DNA of 64,000 bases from Rutidosis leptorrhynchoides (GCF_046630445.1 NC_092342.1:78666001-78730000); one strand, 5' to 3'. Shown: positions 1 through 16,737, numbered from the stretch's first letter. Notes: generated by a model not told the origin, from the sequence alone. Translations and numbers: made by a program.

Positions 1-930
1 GATCGCGACACTCGATTCACATCACGTTTTTTGCAGTCATTACAAAAAGTATTAGGAACTCAATTAGATATGAGCACCGCTTATCACCCACAGACAGATG
101 GTCAAAGTGAAAGAACAATACAAACATTAGAAGACATGTTACGGGCATGCGTGATTGACTTTGGAACCAGTTGGGATCGACACTTACCGTTGGCAGAATT
201 TTCATACAATAACAGCTATCATACGAGTATCAACGCAACGCCATTTGAAGCACTTTACGGTAGAAAGTGAAGATCTCCTATCTTTCGGAGTGAAGTAGGA
301 GAAAGACAACTTACTGGACCAGAAATTATTCATGAAACCACCAAAAAGATCATTCAAATACAACAGCGATTGAAAACGGTGATGAGTTGCCAAAAGAGTT
401 ATGCTGATGTAAGAAGAAAACCCCTAGAATTTCAAGTGGGCGACAAAGTCATGTTGAAAGTGTCACCCTGGAAAGGCGTTATACAATTCGGTAAATGAGG
501 AAAGCTAAGTCCTAGGTACGTAGGACCCTTTGAAATCACAGAAAGAATTGGAGCAGTTGCTTATCAATTAAAGCTACCGCAAGAACTTAGTAGTGTTCAC
601 GACACATTTCACGTGTCAAATTTGAAGAAATATTTAGCTGAAGAGGATGTCGTAATTCCTCTTGATGAAATACGAATCAATGATAAACTCCATTTTATCG
701 AAGAACCTATTAAAATCATGGACCGTGAAGTCAAACAATTAAAACAAAGTAAAATACCGATAGTTAGAGTTCGTTGGAACGCTAGACGAGGACCCGAGTT
801 TACTTGGGAACGTGAAGATCAAATGAAGCAAAAATATCCACATTTGTTCACTGATATCGCATATAAAACAGGTACTACTCAAAATTTTGGGACAAAATTT
901 TCTTTAACGGGGAGGTACTTGATGACCTAG
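1..930 (+). pseudogene. Gypsy element A: integrase C-terminal part and chromodomain (3' remnant)
   Basis: This is the 3' end of a Ty3/gypsy pol gene that enters the window already in progress. The first codons match the end of the integrase core ([20 protein letters not shown], then FSYNNSYH and PFEALYGRK). From about 613 the frame carries the chromodomain-type tail (RVRWNARRGPEFTWERED, then KYPHLF). All of it is in one frame, broken by TGA at 268-270 and TGA at 496-498. The original stop after KYPHLF is gone, so the frame runs on into the LTR and stops at 928-930. The tail resembles plant chromoviruses of the Tekay/Del type (family knowledge). It is close in sequence to the two gypsy pol genes further right in the window, but is a separate copy. 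Confidence 0.9.
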
Positions 931-1192
931 AAAATTTCATATTAATAAATTAATTATAGGATAAATATGTTCGAAACAATAAACGAACCTATTATGTAAA
1001 GTCTTAAAACTTTTTGAACTAGTTTACACATTCATGTACCTTTCGACTTTTTTTTTCCGACGATTCACGAATGTCATAACCTGTGATAATTAAAAAAACA
1101 CTATTTGCTACAGTGAAACGGACTTTGCTACAGTAAAACACTATTTGCTACAGTGAAACCGACTTTGCTACAGTAAACACAATTTGCTACTG
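920..1192 (+). repeat. Head of the 3' LTR of gypsy element A, cut off by element B
   Basis: A purine-rich tract (ACGGGGAGGTAC, about 908-919) is followed by TGATGACC, the usual start of this LTR group. The LTR shares the block CGACGATTCACGAA with the neighbouring gypsy LTRs. Its last 100 bases hold five copies of a TTTGCTACAGT motif. It ends abruptly where the LTR of element B begins. Confidence 0.75.
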
Positions 1193-2948
1193 TGAAGACC
1201 CGTCCTAATCCATCCGGACGAAGTCCATATCGATTATAAACGATTCACAACAGTTGATTACATCACGAGGTATTTGACCTCTATATGATACATTTTACAA
1301 ACATTGCATTCAATTTTAAAAGACAATCTTTCTTTACAACAAAAATTGACGACATGCATATCATTTCATAATATATCCAACTATAATTGACTCAATAACA
1401 ATCTTGATGAACTCAACGACTCGAATGCAACATATTTTAAAATATGTCATGATTGACTCCAAGTAATATCTTTAAAATGAGCAAATGCACAGCGGAAGAT
1501 TTCTTTCATACCTGAGAATAAACATGCTTTAAAGTGTCAACCAAAAGGTTGGTGAGTTCATTAGTTATCATAAATAATCATTTCATAATTTTAATAGACC
1601 ACAAGATTTCATATTTCCATTTCTCATAAACATACATCCCATGCATAGAGACTAAAATATCATTCATATGGATTGAACACCTGGTAATCGACATTCACAA
1701 TATGTATATAAGAATATCCCCATCATTCCGGGATCCTCCTTCGGACATGATATAAATTTCGAAGTACTAAAGCATCCGATACTTTGGATGGGGCTTGTTG
1801 GGCCCGATAGATCTATCTTTAGAGTTCGCGTCAATTAGGGTGTCTGTTCCCTAATTCTTAGATTACCAGACTTAATAAAAAGGGGCATATTCGATTTCGA
1901 TAATTCAACTATATAATGTAGTTTCGATTACTTGTGTCTATTTCGTAAAACAGTTATAAAAAACAGCGCATGCATTCTCAGTCCCAAAAATATATATTGC
2001 AAAAGCATTTAAAAAGGGAATAATGAAACTCACCTAATGTATTTTGTAGTAAAAATACATATGACGATATTAAACAAACTGAACAATGCAAGGTTGGCCT
2101 CGGATTCACGAACCTATATCATTTGTATATATATTAACACACATAATCGTAATCGAATAAATATATATTTTATTATTAATGATATACTTGTTAAATTATT
2201 TGTTATATAGGTGTAGATATATTTAATTTACATATTTTATTTAACTAGTGTTTATCTTTCATTATAACGTATTAATAATAATAATTTATATTAGGGTTTA
2301 TATATGATAAAGTATATATGTATATATTACTTGATATATTTTATGTATAGTTTATTTACTATCTTTTTAATAATAAAATTTTAGTGATATATAATATTAA
2401 TATAACTATAGTATATATAGTAAGTAGATTTTATGTACAAATTATTTATTTGTTTTAAAAAAAAATTGATAGTTTTGATATTAACGATTTACTAATAATA
2501 ATAAAAATAATAATATTTATAATAACTTTATTGAAAAAGATACTTTTCATAATAATAATGTTATTTACTAATAATACTTTTATTTAATTATAAGAATAAT
2601 AATATCGATAGTCACAAAAGTGATATTAATACTAATATTAATGAAAATAAAGATAACTTGTATTAATCTCCTAATAATAATAATAATAATAATAATAATC
2701 TGAATTATAATAATAATAATAATGATACAACTAGGTGATAACCATAATAATAATAACCATAATATTTATAACACTTAACAATACTAAAAATAATAATCAT
2801 AATACTAACATTAATGTTACTACTAATAATTTTAATAATGATCATAATATAAATCATATTTATAATAAAAATTTTAGTAACCATGTTATTAATTATAATG
2901 GTAATATTTATTAATACAATAAATTTAGTAAGTAATGATAATAATAAC

Positions 2949-3063
<115 letters not shown>

Positions 3064-5125
3064 TATAACATAAAGTTAATAAATATACGGAGTAATATTG
3101 TTATACCTAATAAAAGGGGATACCCGTCTGACAGATCTCAAACAACTCGATCAATAACAAGAACCCTAAGCAGAGAAAGAGAATTATCTTCGTCAATCAA
3201 TCGATTATTAATCACCTTCATCATCACAGATCAAACAAGTAGCAATAACCGATGGATAGCAGGTTCTCGATTTGTTATCATCCTCGTTCATCTTCATCAG
3301 TCTTCATTTTCATCACTAATCATCATCCATCATTCGTCGATCGATTAATCGGTTCTTAATCGGTGTAATAGGTAATTGGTTCATTGACTTCTCTAAATTT
3401 CTTCATCTCTCAATATATTTGTTCTGTATTTTATTTGATTTGAACAAGAGCAGTGATATTTGGTGTTCTTGAAGGGTTCAGTGATAATTGAATAGAGTTA
3501 ATGACCTGTTTTGATTATTTATTGCAGCAAAATCGGCTAACATAGAATGATTTGTGACATATGAAAAATAATACAGAAGTAGTAATGTGTGATTGGTTAA
3601 ATAGATAATTATAGTGGTGTTTGTGGTGGTTCTTGGATTGAAGTTAGAAACAGCTTATTTAATAACAGAGTTGCAGGTTATATATATAGGTGATCGATCA
3701 GTAAGAACTTCATTTGGCTGCTGTATTGTCAGACAAGATTAAAGAATGAAGTTATTGTAGTGTGGGGTGATAACGAAAATGGAGTTGGTTTGTTGTTCTC
3801 AGGTTAGTGTTCTCGAATCATTACAGCAGTTTACAAGTAATAATTTGTCGAGTATTTTGTGGGATTGCAGGTGGTGTTTTGGTGTTTAATTATTCAAAAC
3901 CACAATAGAAAATGGATAGCAGCAGGTGGTGTATTTGTGTGGTGATTTTGTTGACTGAACAGGAAACATAAGTGGAGCTCCTAATACAATTTGTTTCCAA
4001 ATGGTGAGTTAGGTAGGTACATAAATAAGAGTGGATAATTATGAGTTCTAACTGATGTTCTTAAGAGTGTTGATTTGTTTGGCTTTAATTTGTTTGAAAC
4101 AGATAACAGATGGGTTAGGCTCGACTAGTAGGGACGGATGATGGTGGTGTTTATGTTCAAATGGTGGTTGATGTTGAGCATTCAGCAACAGGAAGGGTGA
4201 TTGTTTATGTTGTGGTCGATGGTTGAAGACAGAAGTATGGCAAAGTGAAGTGAGTTTAAAGAAGATGGTCTTTGATAAAGGTGATGATAGATGGTTCGAA
4301 GATTAACAACTAAAGCAGGCATAGCAATGATTCATGATGGTGTGTGGTTTATGATCACTAACTAATCGACTTTAAAGAAATACAATAAGTCGGACAAGTT
4401 TGAATCAAATTGTACAGAGATATAGAAAAAAAAAGTTGAAAGAGATGGCAATCTAATTTTGGAGTGTACCTTGTGTTTGATTCTGTTTTGTACGAATTTT
4501 AAATAGTTTGAAATAGATGGATAACAACCTGCATAATTTCCGATTAGCAATTTATATAAATACTGGCTTTATTTTTTATGATTGATAAATAGATAATTAA
4601 ATAGATTAATATTATTACTAATAATTTTATAAATCATAATAATAATAATTAGTAATAACATTAGCAATTATGATAATACTATTAATAATCATTAACATTA
4701 TAAATGACAAACTGTATTAGTTATATGTTATTATTAATAATTAATAATTACTTTAATAACAATGGTAATTATAATTATAAAAGTAATAATATTAATGATA
4801 ATAACAATATTAATCATGATAGTAGATAATATTTAAATTACAATTAAATGATAATTTTAATCATTCTTATAGTAATATTTATATTTAAGTATTTATTTTG
4901 ATAATCAAAATCTTAAATTTAATAGAATTTTTAATATTTAACATTTGTTAGTATCACTAATAATGATATTAATAGTAATAATATAATTTTTCATTACCAT
5001 TGTATTTTTAAATTGTTGTTTCATCATATATTATATATGTAAATATGAATACATTAATAATGTTTTATATATATGAATTATATATCTATTCATCATATTA
5101 TTTCACATTATTATTTATACACATA

Positions 5126-5129
<4 letters not shown>

Positions 5130-5207
<78 letters not shown>
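5130..5207. repeat. (TA)n microsatellite in LTR 1 of B
   Basis: Pure TA dinucleotide array of about 39 units. The matching array in LTR 2 (13135-13231) is longer, about 48 units. Confidence 0.95.
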
Positions 5208-5212
<5 letters not shown>

Positions 5213-5740
5213 TTATTAACAACAATTGTTCGTGAATCGTCGGGATTAGTTAAGGTCAAATGTATACATAAAAAAAAATAGTTCAAACATTTCGAGACTT
5301 GGTTTAATAAACTTTGCTTTTCGTATCAAAATCATATAAAGATTAAGTTTAAATTTGGTCGGAAATTCCCGGGTCATCACAGTACCTACCCGTTAAAGAA
5401 ATTTCGTCCCGAAATTTGAGTGAGGTGGTCATGGCTAATAATAAAAATGTTTTCATGACGAATATGAGTTGATAAATTGAGTTTTATTATCATTGAGTAA
5501 TACAGATAAAAATAACTCAATTATTCGAAGAGTACGAATGAATCTATCACAAATGAGTGAAATGAGTAAATAAAGATTCGACTTAACCGGTGATGTAGTC
5601 ACGATTGAATTCCGGAATTCAAGGGATTTAAAGAAAATCTTCGATATCTAAAAGATTTGATTCTTCGGCGAGTAAGGAAGTTAAGATCTCTATAATTAAA
5701 TACGGAGATCTGCCTCGATTACTATATCTGATATTTCCAT

Positions 5741-5750
5741 TATAAATTAA
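5741..5750 (+). promoter_or_regulatory. TATA-like box ahead of the antisense ORF
   Basis: TATAAATTAA lies about 80 bases upstream of the ATG at 5823, with a pyrimidine-rich stretch between, as in a plant pol II promoter. It points antisense to element B and lies just inside its 3' LTR. The same sequence is present in the second copy, near 13763. Inferred from sequence only. Confidence 0.4.
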
Positions 5751-5822
5751 ACTCCTCCGTTCCATTATTCTCACCATTCCTATACTTTCTTTCTTAGTTC
5801 ATACATTCAAAAGATTGTGAAA

Positions 5823-6125
5823 ATGCTTAGTCCAGTTCTAATCCTTGATATTTTTCTAATTATCATTTCTGTCATCCTTCTTTTAAATCTTCCATCAAAA
5901 GAATCTGTTTACTTCTATTATTACCTTGGGGTGATACTATTCTTAATTATACCGTGTCTTTATATTGCTATTCGTATTAATATCCATGGTTTGTTACCTC
6001 CGTGTTGTTTTTGGGCTTTATATTTTCTCTTATATTTTGGAGCTCTTTGCCTTTTGATTATCCTCTCGACCTTTAGCAGAGCGAGTAACGGTCCAGAACT
6101 CGTAAGTATGGAGTTTCGGTTCTAA
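5823..6125 (+). CDS. Antisense small ORF of element B, predicted three-TM protein
   Basis: 100 codons from ATG at 5823; an in-frame GTG at 5817 lies just upstream and the second copy has ATG there. The protein is very hydrophobic. Likely membrane segments are residues 5-23 (LILDIFLIIISVILLLNL), 32-52 and 63-84, with a short polar C-terminal tail. It runs opposite to the element and sits between the polypurine tract and the rest of the internal region, behind a TATA-like box. Extra antisense ORFs near the 3' LTR are known from some plant Ty3/gypsy lineages, but I recognise no homologue of this one. The second copy (13846-14148) has a stop at codon 58. It could still be a chance frame in AT-rich DNA; the position and promoter argue mildly for a real accessory ORF. 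Confidence 0.4.
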   Translation: MLSPVLILDIFLIIISVILLLNLPSKESVYFYYYLGVILFLIIPCLYIAIRINIHGLLPPCCFWALYFLLYFGALCLLIILSTFSRASNGPELVSMEFRF

Positions 6126-8041
6126 ACAGGAAAGAACGTTATAGCACGATTTGATTTGTCAAATTACCAGAATTACTAAGAATAGAACTATCAAGAATAT
6201 ACTTTTTTGATATGTTCAGAAGTCTAGCAGAATGAAAGAGTTATGTAACATGGCACATGATGACGTTATGATCTGTGAATCATCACGTTCCATTAGAAAC
6301 TCAGCATGACTTACTGTAATATAATCATGTTGATCAAGTGTCATTATATTATACTAATTCATGCATCAATTTCTAACACTACTTCAAAACATTCATACTT
6401 TAAACTCGAGGGTTTCAGAATTTAGAAACTAAAACAGTTTCCTTTTATGATGTAACACAGATAGCACGAAGAGATAACTAATTTCGGATAAGAAGAGTTA
6501 TGAAAATATCCTCAGAAATATCGAAGATATTTATGATGATATTTTCAGAGTTTCTAAGATCGAAGGTTGATGAAGAAAGATTTTTCCACAAGATTTAATA
6601 TGAGTATAGAGCAGGGTTTTCTCTAAAGATTTCATTGGATACAGAATTATTTGGATTCTTTGAATATAGGGTTTGGTCCTTGTATTTGTCCTTGGCCTCC
6701 TTCGTGGTTAGCTCAATCCGTTTTCCAGTTCCAACTTTTCTGAGTTTTTCCAACATACTATTCTTTATGATCAAACTTCTGGCTCTTAAGATCGTTTACA
6801 GTTTTTACTGCTTCATTCAGCTTTTTCAACATTTCGAGTATTGATTCGTAGACTGGGTGCTTTTCAAAATTTCAGAATGGAAGGTCATAATTCTAAGAGA
6901 TAAAGGTTATATGTATACATATAACTGTTGTTGTAGAATTGTTGCGAGATTCAAAATACTGATTGCTGATTCTCAGTAATTGGTATGACAATACTAGTTA
7001 CAAGATGCAAACGAATATATAATAAGGTTTTAATGAACAAATATAATGGTTCTTCGAAGAGACTTAAGCCAATGAATAATGAAGTTGCTGGTAAGTTTAC
7101 TGCTAATGTAACAGAAATAAAAAAAATTCCCCGACAACGATGACGAAAGGCATACTTATATATCAAGGCTATAATAAGGCTAATCCGAATGAAAGTCGAA
7201 GTTGACTTGCTGGAGCTGTGACAAAATTGACTAATTTGGAAAGAGATTGCAAAGTTATTTTTGGTAATAACAACATTAAAGGAATTAGCACAGCTACGTG
7301 TTAAACTTTTACTCAGTTGCCGAGAGTTTCTCAGGTGCATAACTATATGCATAAATCTTTCCTTCCTTAGATAAAGTGCGGTTAATTCATCCTATCGATT
7401 GAGGTGTTTTCAAGAATCATGAAAGGTTTGAACGCAGATTGTAATCGTCGAGATACAATGAGGTTTAAGTTGAGATCAAGTGGCAAACTTGAAGAAATGT
7501 TTAGTTTCATATGTTACAATCAATATTTTAATTCATTATAATTGTCCAATATTATTAGTCCACAGTCGATAGTCCACAGTTAACAGTCCAATAATTCATA
7601 TATAGTTTAATATATTATATTCGAATTAATTAATATGTGTCGTGACCCGTATACGTGTCCCGATATTTAAAGTGCGTAAAAATAAATAACAGAAATTAAA
7701 TGACGATAAATAAAATTGCGATAATGGAATTGCGATAAATAAACTGCGATAAATAAAATGTAATCAGTTAGCTAGGACCAGTTAGTGTGGATTCTTAACA
7801 AAATTTCTCATAGTTAAATTTGTCTGTTTCTAACAAATTTTATTTTGTCCAATGTTTTCTTCATTATGCCACTTGTTGGATTCTGATAGGTCAAAATCCA
7901 AATATGAAATTGAATGAAAATAGTTATTCTGCGGTAAATGGATACGTATACCTGTGGATGTAAGTAGGATAGTAAATAACTGTTGAATCAGATTCGAAGA
8001 ATTTACAATGTAACTTATTAGTGTGAAATCTAAATATTCCT

Positions 8042-8058
8042 CGGGTATTACCTACCCG
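8042..8058. other. Internal polypurine-tract-like palindrome of element B
   Basis: The plus strand reads CGGGTATTACCTACCCG, followed by TTAA. On the minus strand this gives TTAACGGGTAGGTA, the same string that forms the 3' polypurine tract next to the LTR at 5382. Here it is completed into an inverted repeat. Element D has the same arrangement at 53574-53590. It may be a central polypurine tract or a recombination scar. Confidence 0.5.
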
Positions 8059-8241
8059 TTAAAATATTTTCACCATTAACAGTTTGTACGAAAGAATTTT
8101 TAATTACAATCTTTATGAAAATATATACTTACATATATATTTTCTTCAGATGTAATCATAGATTTAAATGAGTTAATATGACATTAAGCTCATTTGCTTT
8201 TCAGTTAGAATTAGAGTACATAATCTTTAAAACATTAGAGA

Positions 8242-8844
8242 TTACTTAATCGTCATGAAGAATGAAGATAATTGATGTAGAATGATACGTAGAATGATGA
8301 TTATACTCGAGGTACAGAATGAGATGTTAAGGCATGGATTGTTGATGGTACTGGTATTGATGTTGGTGGTACTGTTGGTGCCGGTAACGTTGCTGAAGCT
8401 GGTACGTTTTGCACCATATTTTCTAGATTGATTACTCAAGCGCGAAGCTCGTTGACTTCTTCTATTACACCGGGATGATTGTCGGTTGGAACAAGAGGAT
8501 GAATAAGGTTGGGGATTTTGGGATATCATATAATCATTGCGAGATATCCTGGAATTGAGCGTAAATAGGGCGTTTCAGACTGGTTTGCTGATAAGTGCTT
8601 CAGGTTCATCGCCAAGAGATAAATTCGGTTGGTGAAAAGGATCGCCTTCTTCGCGTCTCCATTGATTAATTCGACTATGAACCCATCTCCAATTCATCTA
8701 GAATAAATGATGGCTAATTGTTTGACTCATTTCGGTTACACTGCTTTCGGAGCTCGAGTGGAAATCCATGTCAGAATAGCTGTCGGAATAACTAGCGGAA
8801 TAGCTATCGAAATCTGAGGGACTCGAACTGGTTGAGGGATTCAT
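8242..8844 (-). pseudogene. Decayed Ser-rich leader ORF of element B
   Basis: On the minus strand an ATG at 8842-8844 starts a frame of 201 codons, interrupted by TAG at 8698-8700 and by a TGA about 40 codons later. The first 48 residues are strongly Ser/Asp/Tyr-rich (MNPSTSSSPSDFDSYSAS, then repeated SYSDSYSD). The next part contains NQWRREEGDPFHQPNLSLGD. The last part has ARG/SER-rich and Thr/Asn-rich stretches. It starts about 370 bases downstream of the PBS, the position at which elements C and D carry their extra ORFs. No gag motif or zinc knuckle is visible. Best reading: an accessory leader ORF, now broken, function unknown. Confidence 0.5.
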
Positions 8845-9129
8845 CTCATACAATTAGATGAAGGAATTTTGATAGGAAATAGATTATAGGATGTAGATTA
8901 GTATCCTACAATACATAATTTACTTATGCATATATAATACTAAAATCCCATAATTTACGGAGAAATCTACGGAAGTTGTCAGGCAAAGTCTACAGTAACA
9001 GATATGCTAAGATATGAATTTATCTATACACTGTCTATGCAATAGAGGCAGTAAGATGTGTCTAGACTTTAAGGATGATAAGAAATAATTTTTGACATGG
9101 AATGATAAGCAAAACTTTTGACATGCAGA

Positions 9130-9214
9130 CACGATCGAAGTCCATACTTACTAATGCATCCTATCGACTTATCAGTTAGACACACTAATGCAGACCTGGT
9201 TCGCTAAGACCACC
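9130..9214 (-). promoter_or_regulatory. Conserved post-PBS leader of element B
   Basis: On the minus strand the leader after the PBS contains TGCATTAGTGTGTCT and, about 35 bases later, GGATGCATTAGTAAGT and GGACTTCGATCGTGT. Element D has nearly the same blocks in the same order (55291-55377), and element C has one copy (44621-44633). Conservation in a non-autonomous and an autonomous element suggests a packaging or dimerisation signal. This is an inference. Confidence 0.45.
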
Positions 9215-9226
9215 GCTCTGATACCA
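9215..9226 (-). other. Primer-binding site of element B (tRNA-iMet type)
   Basis: Minus strand TGGTATCAGAGC, complementary to the 3' end of plant initiator methionine tRNA, four bases from the LTR end at 9231. Confidence 0.9.
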
Positions 9227-9230
9227 ACTA

Positions 9231-13404
<4,174 letters not shown>

Positions 13405-13845
13405 GTACCTACCCGTTAAAGAAATTTCGTCCCGAAATTTGAGTGAGGTGGTCATGGCTAATAATAAAAATGTTTTCATGACGAATATGAGTTGATAACT
13501 TGAGTTTTATTATCATTGAGTAATATAGATAAAAATAACTCAATTATTCGAAGAGTACGAATGAATCTATCACAAAGGAGTGAAATGAGTAAATAAAGAT
13601 TCGACTTAACCGGTGATGTAGTCACGATTGAATTCCGGAATTCAAGGGATTTAAAGAAAATCTTCGATATCTAAAAGATTTGATTCTTCGGCGAGTAAGG
13701 AAGTTAAGATCTCTATAATTAAATACGGAGATCTGCCTCGATTACTATATCTGATATTTCCATTATAAATTAAACTCCTCCGTTCCATTATTCTCACCAT
13801 TCCTATACTTTCTTTCTTAGTTCATACATTCAAAAGATTATGAAA

Positions 13846-14148
13846 ATGCTTAGTCCAGTTCTAATCCTTGATATTTTTCTAATTATCATTTCTGTCATTC
13901 TCTCTTTAAATCTTCCATCAAAAGAATCTGTTTACTTCTACTATTACCTTGGGGTGATACTATTCTTAATTATACCGTGTCTTTATATTGCTATTCGTAT
14001 TAATATCCATGGTTTGTAACCTCCGTGTTGTTTTTGGGCTTTATATTTTCTCTTATATTTTGGAGCTCTTTGCCTTTTGATTATCCTCTCGACCTTTAGC
14101 AGAGCGAGTAACGGTCCAGAACTCGTAAGTATGGAGTTTCAGTTTTAA
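13846..14148 (+). pseudogene. Second copy of the antisense three-TM ORF, with a stop
   Basis: Same reading frame as 5823-6125, but TTA (Leu) of copy 1 is TAA here at 14017-14019, cutting the frame after 57 codons. An additional in-frame ATG at 13840 replaces the GTG of copy 1. Confidence 0.4.
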
Positions 14149-14326
14149 ACAGGAAAGAACGTTATAGCACGATTTGATTTGTCAAATTACCAGAATTACT
14201 AAGAATAGAACTATCAAGAATATACTTTTTTGATATGTTCAGAAGTCTAGCAGAATGAAAGAGTTATGTAACATGGCACATGATGACGTTATGATCTGTG
14301 AATCATCACGTTCCATTAGAAACTCA

Positions 14327-14354
14327 GCATGACTTACTGTAATATAATCACGTT
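14327..14354. repeat. 28-base inverted repeat, left arm
   Basis: Starts GCATGACTTACTG and ends AATCACGTT. Its exact reverse complement lies at 14620-14647, at the point where the second internal copy of B breaks off. Confidence 0.9.
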
Positions 14355-14619
14355 GATCAAGTGTCATTATATTATACTAATTCATGCATCAATTTCCAAC
14401 ACTACTTCAAAACATTCATACTTTAAACTCGAGGGTTTCAGAATTTAGAAACTAAAACAGTTTCCTTTTATGATGTAACACAGATAGCGCGAAGAGATAA
14501 CTAATTTCGGATAAGAAGAGTTATGAAAATATCCTCAGAAATATCGAAGATATTTATGATGATATTTTCATAGTTTCTAAGATCAAAGGTTGATGAAGAA
14601 AGATTTTTCCACAAGATTT

Positions 14620-14647
14620 AACGTGATTATATTACAGTAAGTCATGC
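14620..14647. repeat. 28-base inverted repeat, right arm at the break of element B
   Basis: Exact reverse complement of 14327-14354. Its last five bases (CATGC) are also the start of the CATGCGATCGCATG palindrome of the next LTR, so the junction shows microhomology. This pattern fits template switching during break repair. Confidence 0.85.
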
Positions 14648-14689
14648 GATCGCATGGGGACCAAATTCAGGAAATGTGCCTATAAAAGG
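14643..14689 (+). promoter_or_regulatory. LTR promoter of E: palindrome plus TATA box
   Basis: Perfect palindrome CATGCGATCGCATG at 14643-14656, then TATAAAAGG 25 bases downstream. The same pairing of palindrome and TATA box occurs in two other LTR families (near 19760 and 25637). Confidence 0.6.
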
Positions 14690-15767
14690 CCAGTTTGTTC
14701 GACGAAGTATTACACACTTTATTTTTCTGTAATCAATATTTTTATTTATAATTATAATTATAATTATAATTATAATTTAAGTTTAATAATAATAAGGTAT
14801 ATACGAGGGTGTTTTAATTCGGGTTTCAAACCGTTTTAAACTAAGGAAATATTGGGTATTGATCGGGGTATTGTTCTTGAATCCAAGGCCAACCATACAG
14901 TCGTCTACCATCATTATGTCTACGCAATTTGCCAACAATATTGAGTCTCAATATTGAATCGTGAGTTTATAGTCTCCCTTTTTAAATACTTCAAATATTT
15001 TTGGGCTGAGAATACATGCAATTTATTTTAAACACAATAAGACACAAGTACATATTAAATTCTACACTGAGTTAAACCGAAAATCCCTTAGCTTTGGTAA
15101 CTAGTAGCTGCCAGTACATAGGATATGAACTGGTGGGCGCGAATAATTGTATATGGATCCATAGGGCTTGACATCCCCGTCCGAGCTAGAGCGCTAGCCT
15201 TTTAATGGACGTATGTTATTTGAGTTTATGACACGTTGGTTTACGTGTATTAAAATGAATAGGGTAATTATCATTATAGCGTTAAGTTTAGTTACCAGGG
15301 TGCTCTGTTACGTAGAATCTATTGATAAACTTTTGATGAAATCTTGTGGTCTATCTTTATATATATTTATGACTCGAGAAATTAAACCTATAACTCACCA
15401 ACATTCGTGTTGACCTTTTTATCATGTTTTATTCTCAGGTCCTTAGACTGCTTCTACTGTGATGTGCTTGTTGCCTGCATGGAGTCTCTCATGCTTTGTA
15501 TAAAGTTTATTGCATTCGAAACAAAACTACGTTGTGTAATAAATAATTGGACTGTGATGTCATCCTGTAAAATAAAGACTTATATATTTTGGGGATTTTC
15601 TTATACCTAAGCACTCGCCCACATGCTTATAACTTTCTATGTTTAGAAAGTCACTTATTTTAATGAATGCAATATTTTATCAAAACGTATCATATAGAGG
15701 TTAAAACCTCACTGTGAAATCAATGATTAACGTGCCGCGTCAATAGCGATTTTGATGGGTCGTTACA
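14643..15767 (+). repeat. Gypsy LTR fragment E, lacking its 5' part
   Basis: A plus-strand LTR remnant beginning at a CATGCGATCGCATG palindrome with a TATA box (TATAAAAGG, 14681-14689). It passes through the conserved AACTCACCAAC/GTTTTATTCTCAGG block (15391-15475) and the GAGGT/ACCTC hairpin (15697-15710), and ends GATGGGTCGTTACA at 15767. Related to, but distinct from, the solo LTR at 24298-26576. Short frames inside (for example 14654-14839) have no protein support. Confidence 0.75.
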
Positions 15768-16737
15768 TAATAAAATATGGTATGAATATATTTCGATCAT
15801 ACTTTGATATATATGTATATATTTGTTATAGGTTCGTGAATCGACCCGTGGCCAAGTCTTATTTTCCGACAAAGTAAAAATACGTGAAAGTGAGTTATAG
15901 TCCCACTTTTAAAATCTAATATTTTTGGGATGAGAATACATGCAGTTTTATAAATATTTTACAAAATAGACACAAGTATGCGAAACTACATTCTAGGGTT
16001 GAATTATTATTACCGAATATCACCCTTTTTAGTCTGGTAATCTAAGAATTAGGGAACAGAAACCCTAATTGACGCGAATCCTAAAGATTGATCTATTGGG
16101 CCTAACAAACCCCATCCGGGTTACGGATGCTTTAGTACTTCCATTTTATCATGTTCGATGAGAGTCACGGAATGATGGGGATATTCTAGATGCATTCTGT
16201 TAATGTCGGTTACCAGGTGTTCACCATATGAATGATTTTTATCTCTATGCAGTTTGTGCGAAATGCCTGATATGAGATGGATGTTTATGAAAAATGAAAT
16301 CTTGTGGTCTATTAATATAATTTGATAAATATATAGGTTAAACCTATAACTCACCAACATTTTTGTTGACGTTTAAAGCATGTTTATTCTCAGGTGATTA
16401 TTAAGAGCTTCCGCTGTTGCATGCTAAATAAAGACAGGAATCGGAGTCTGCATGCTTGTATAATATTGTTTAAAAACTGCATTCGGAGACTTAAGTTATT
16501 GTGTAATATTATTGTAAACCATTATGTAATGGTCGTGTGTAATCGCTATATTTTAGATCATCATTATTTGATAATCTTCGTAATACTTTAAAAACCTTTA
16601 TCGATTAAATAAAGGTTATGGTTTGTTTAAAAAAAATCGAATGCAGTCTTTGAAAAACGTCTCATATAGAGGTCAAAACCTCGCAATGAAACAAATTAAT
16701 ATGAAACGTTTATAATCGATATGAACGGGACATTTCA
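15768..16737 (+). repeat. LTR fragment of the D family, 3' part only, plus orientation
   Basis: Matches the sense strand of the D-family LTRs (35782-39118, 45363-48801, 55392-58832) from the GTTCGTGAATCGACC region to the terminal GAACGGGACATTTCA. The first two thirds are missing. It abuts fragment E with no spacer. Confidence 0.8.

Larger units (their letters stand above)
5382..9230 (-). other. Internal region of element B
   Basis: Lies between the two LTRs. Next to LTR 1 is the polypurine tract, reading TTAACGGGTAGGTAC on the minus strand. After it come an antisense small ORF (5823-6125), a long stretch without credible coding sequence (about 6130-8040), a palindromic copy of the polypurine tract (8042-8058), a decayed sense ORF (8242-8844), and a leader with PBS (9130-9230). 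An open minus-strand frame at 6951-7352 has no recognisable domain and I do not call it a gene. Confidence 0.8.
13405..14621 (-). repeat. Second, truncated copy of the internal region of B
   Basis: Matches 5382 to about 6600 closely, including the polypurine tract and the antisense ORF. Similarity stops after CACAAGATTTAA. The break coincides with a 28-base inverted copy of its own sequence (see 14327-14354 and 14620-14647). Confidence 0.9.

Noticed and set aside
6951-7352. 133-codon minus-strand frame in element B
   Set aside because: Sense orientation and long, but no domain, no zinc knuckle or capsid motif, and codon content typical of random AT-rich DNA.
9215-9226. tRNA gene fragments (iMet-like strings at 9215, 28012, 44586 and 55378)
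   Set aside because: Each is a 12-base primer-binding site next to an LTR, not a tRNA gene.
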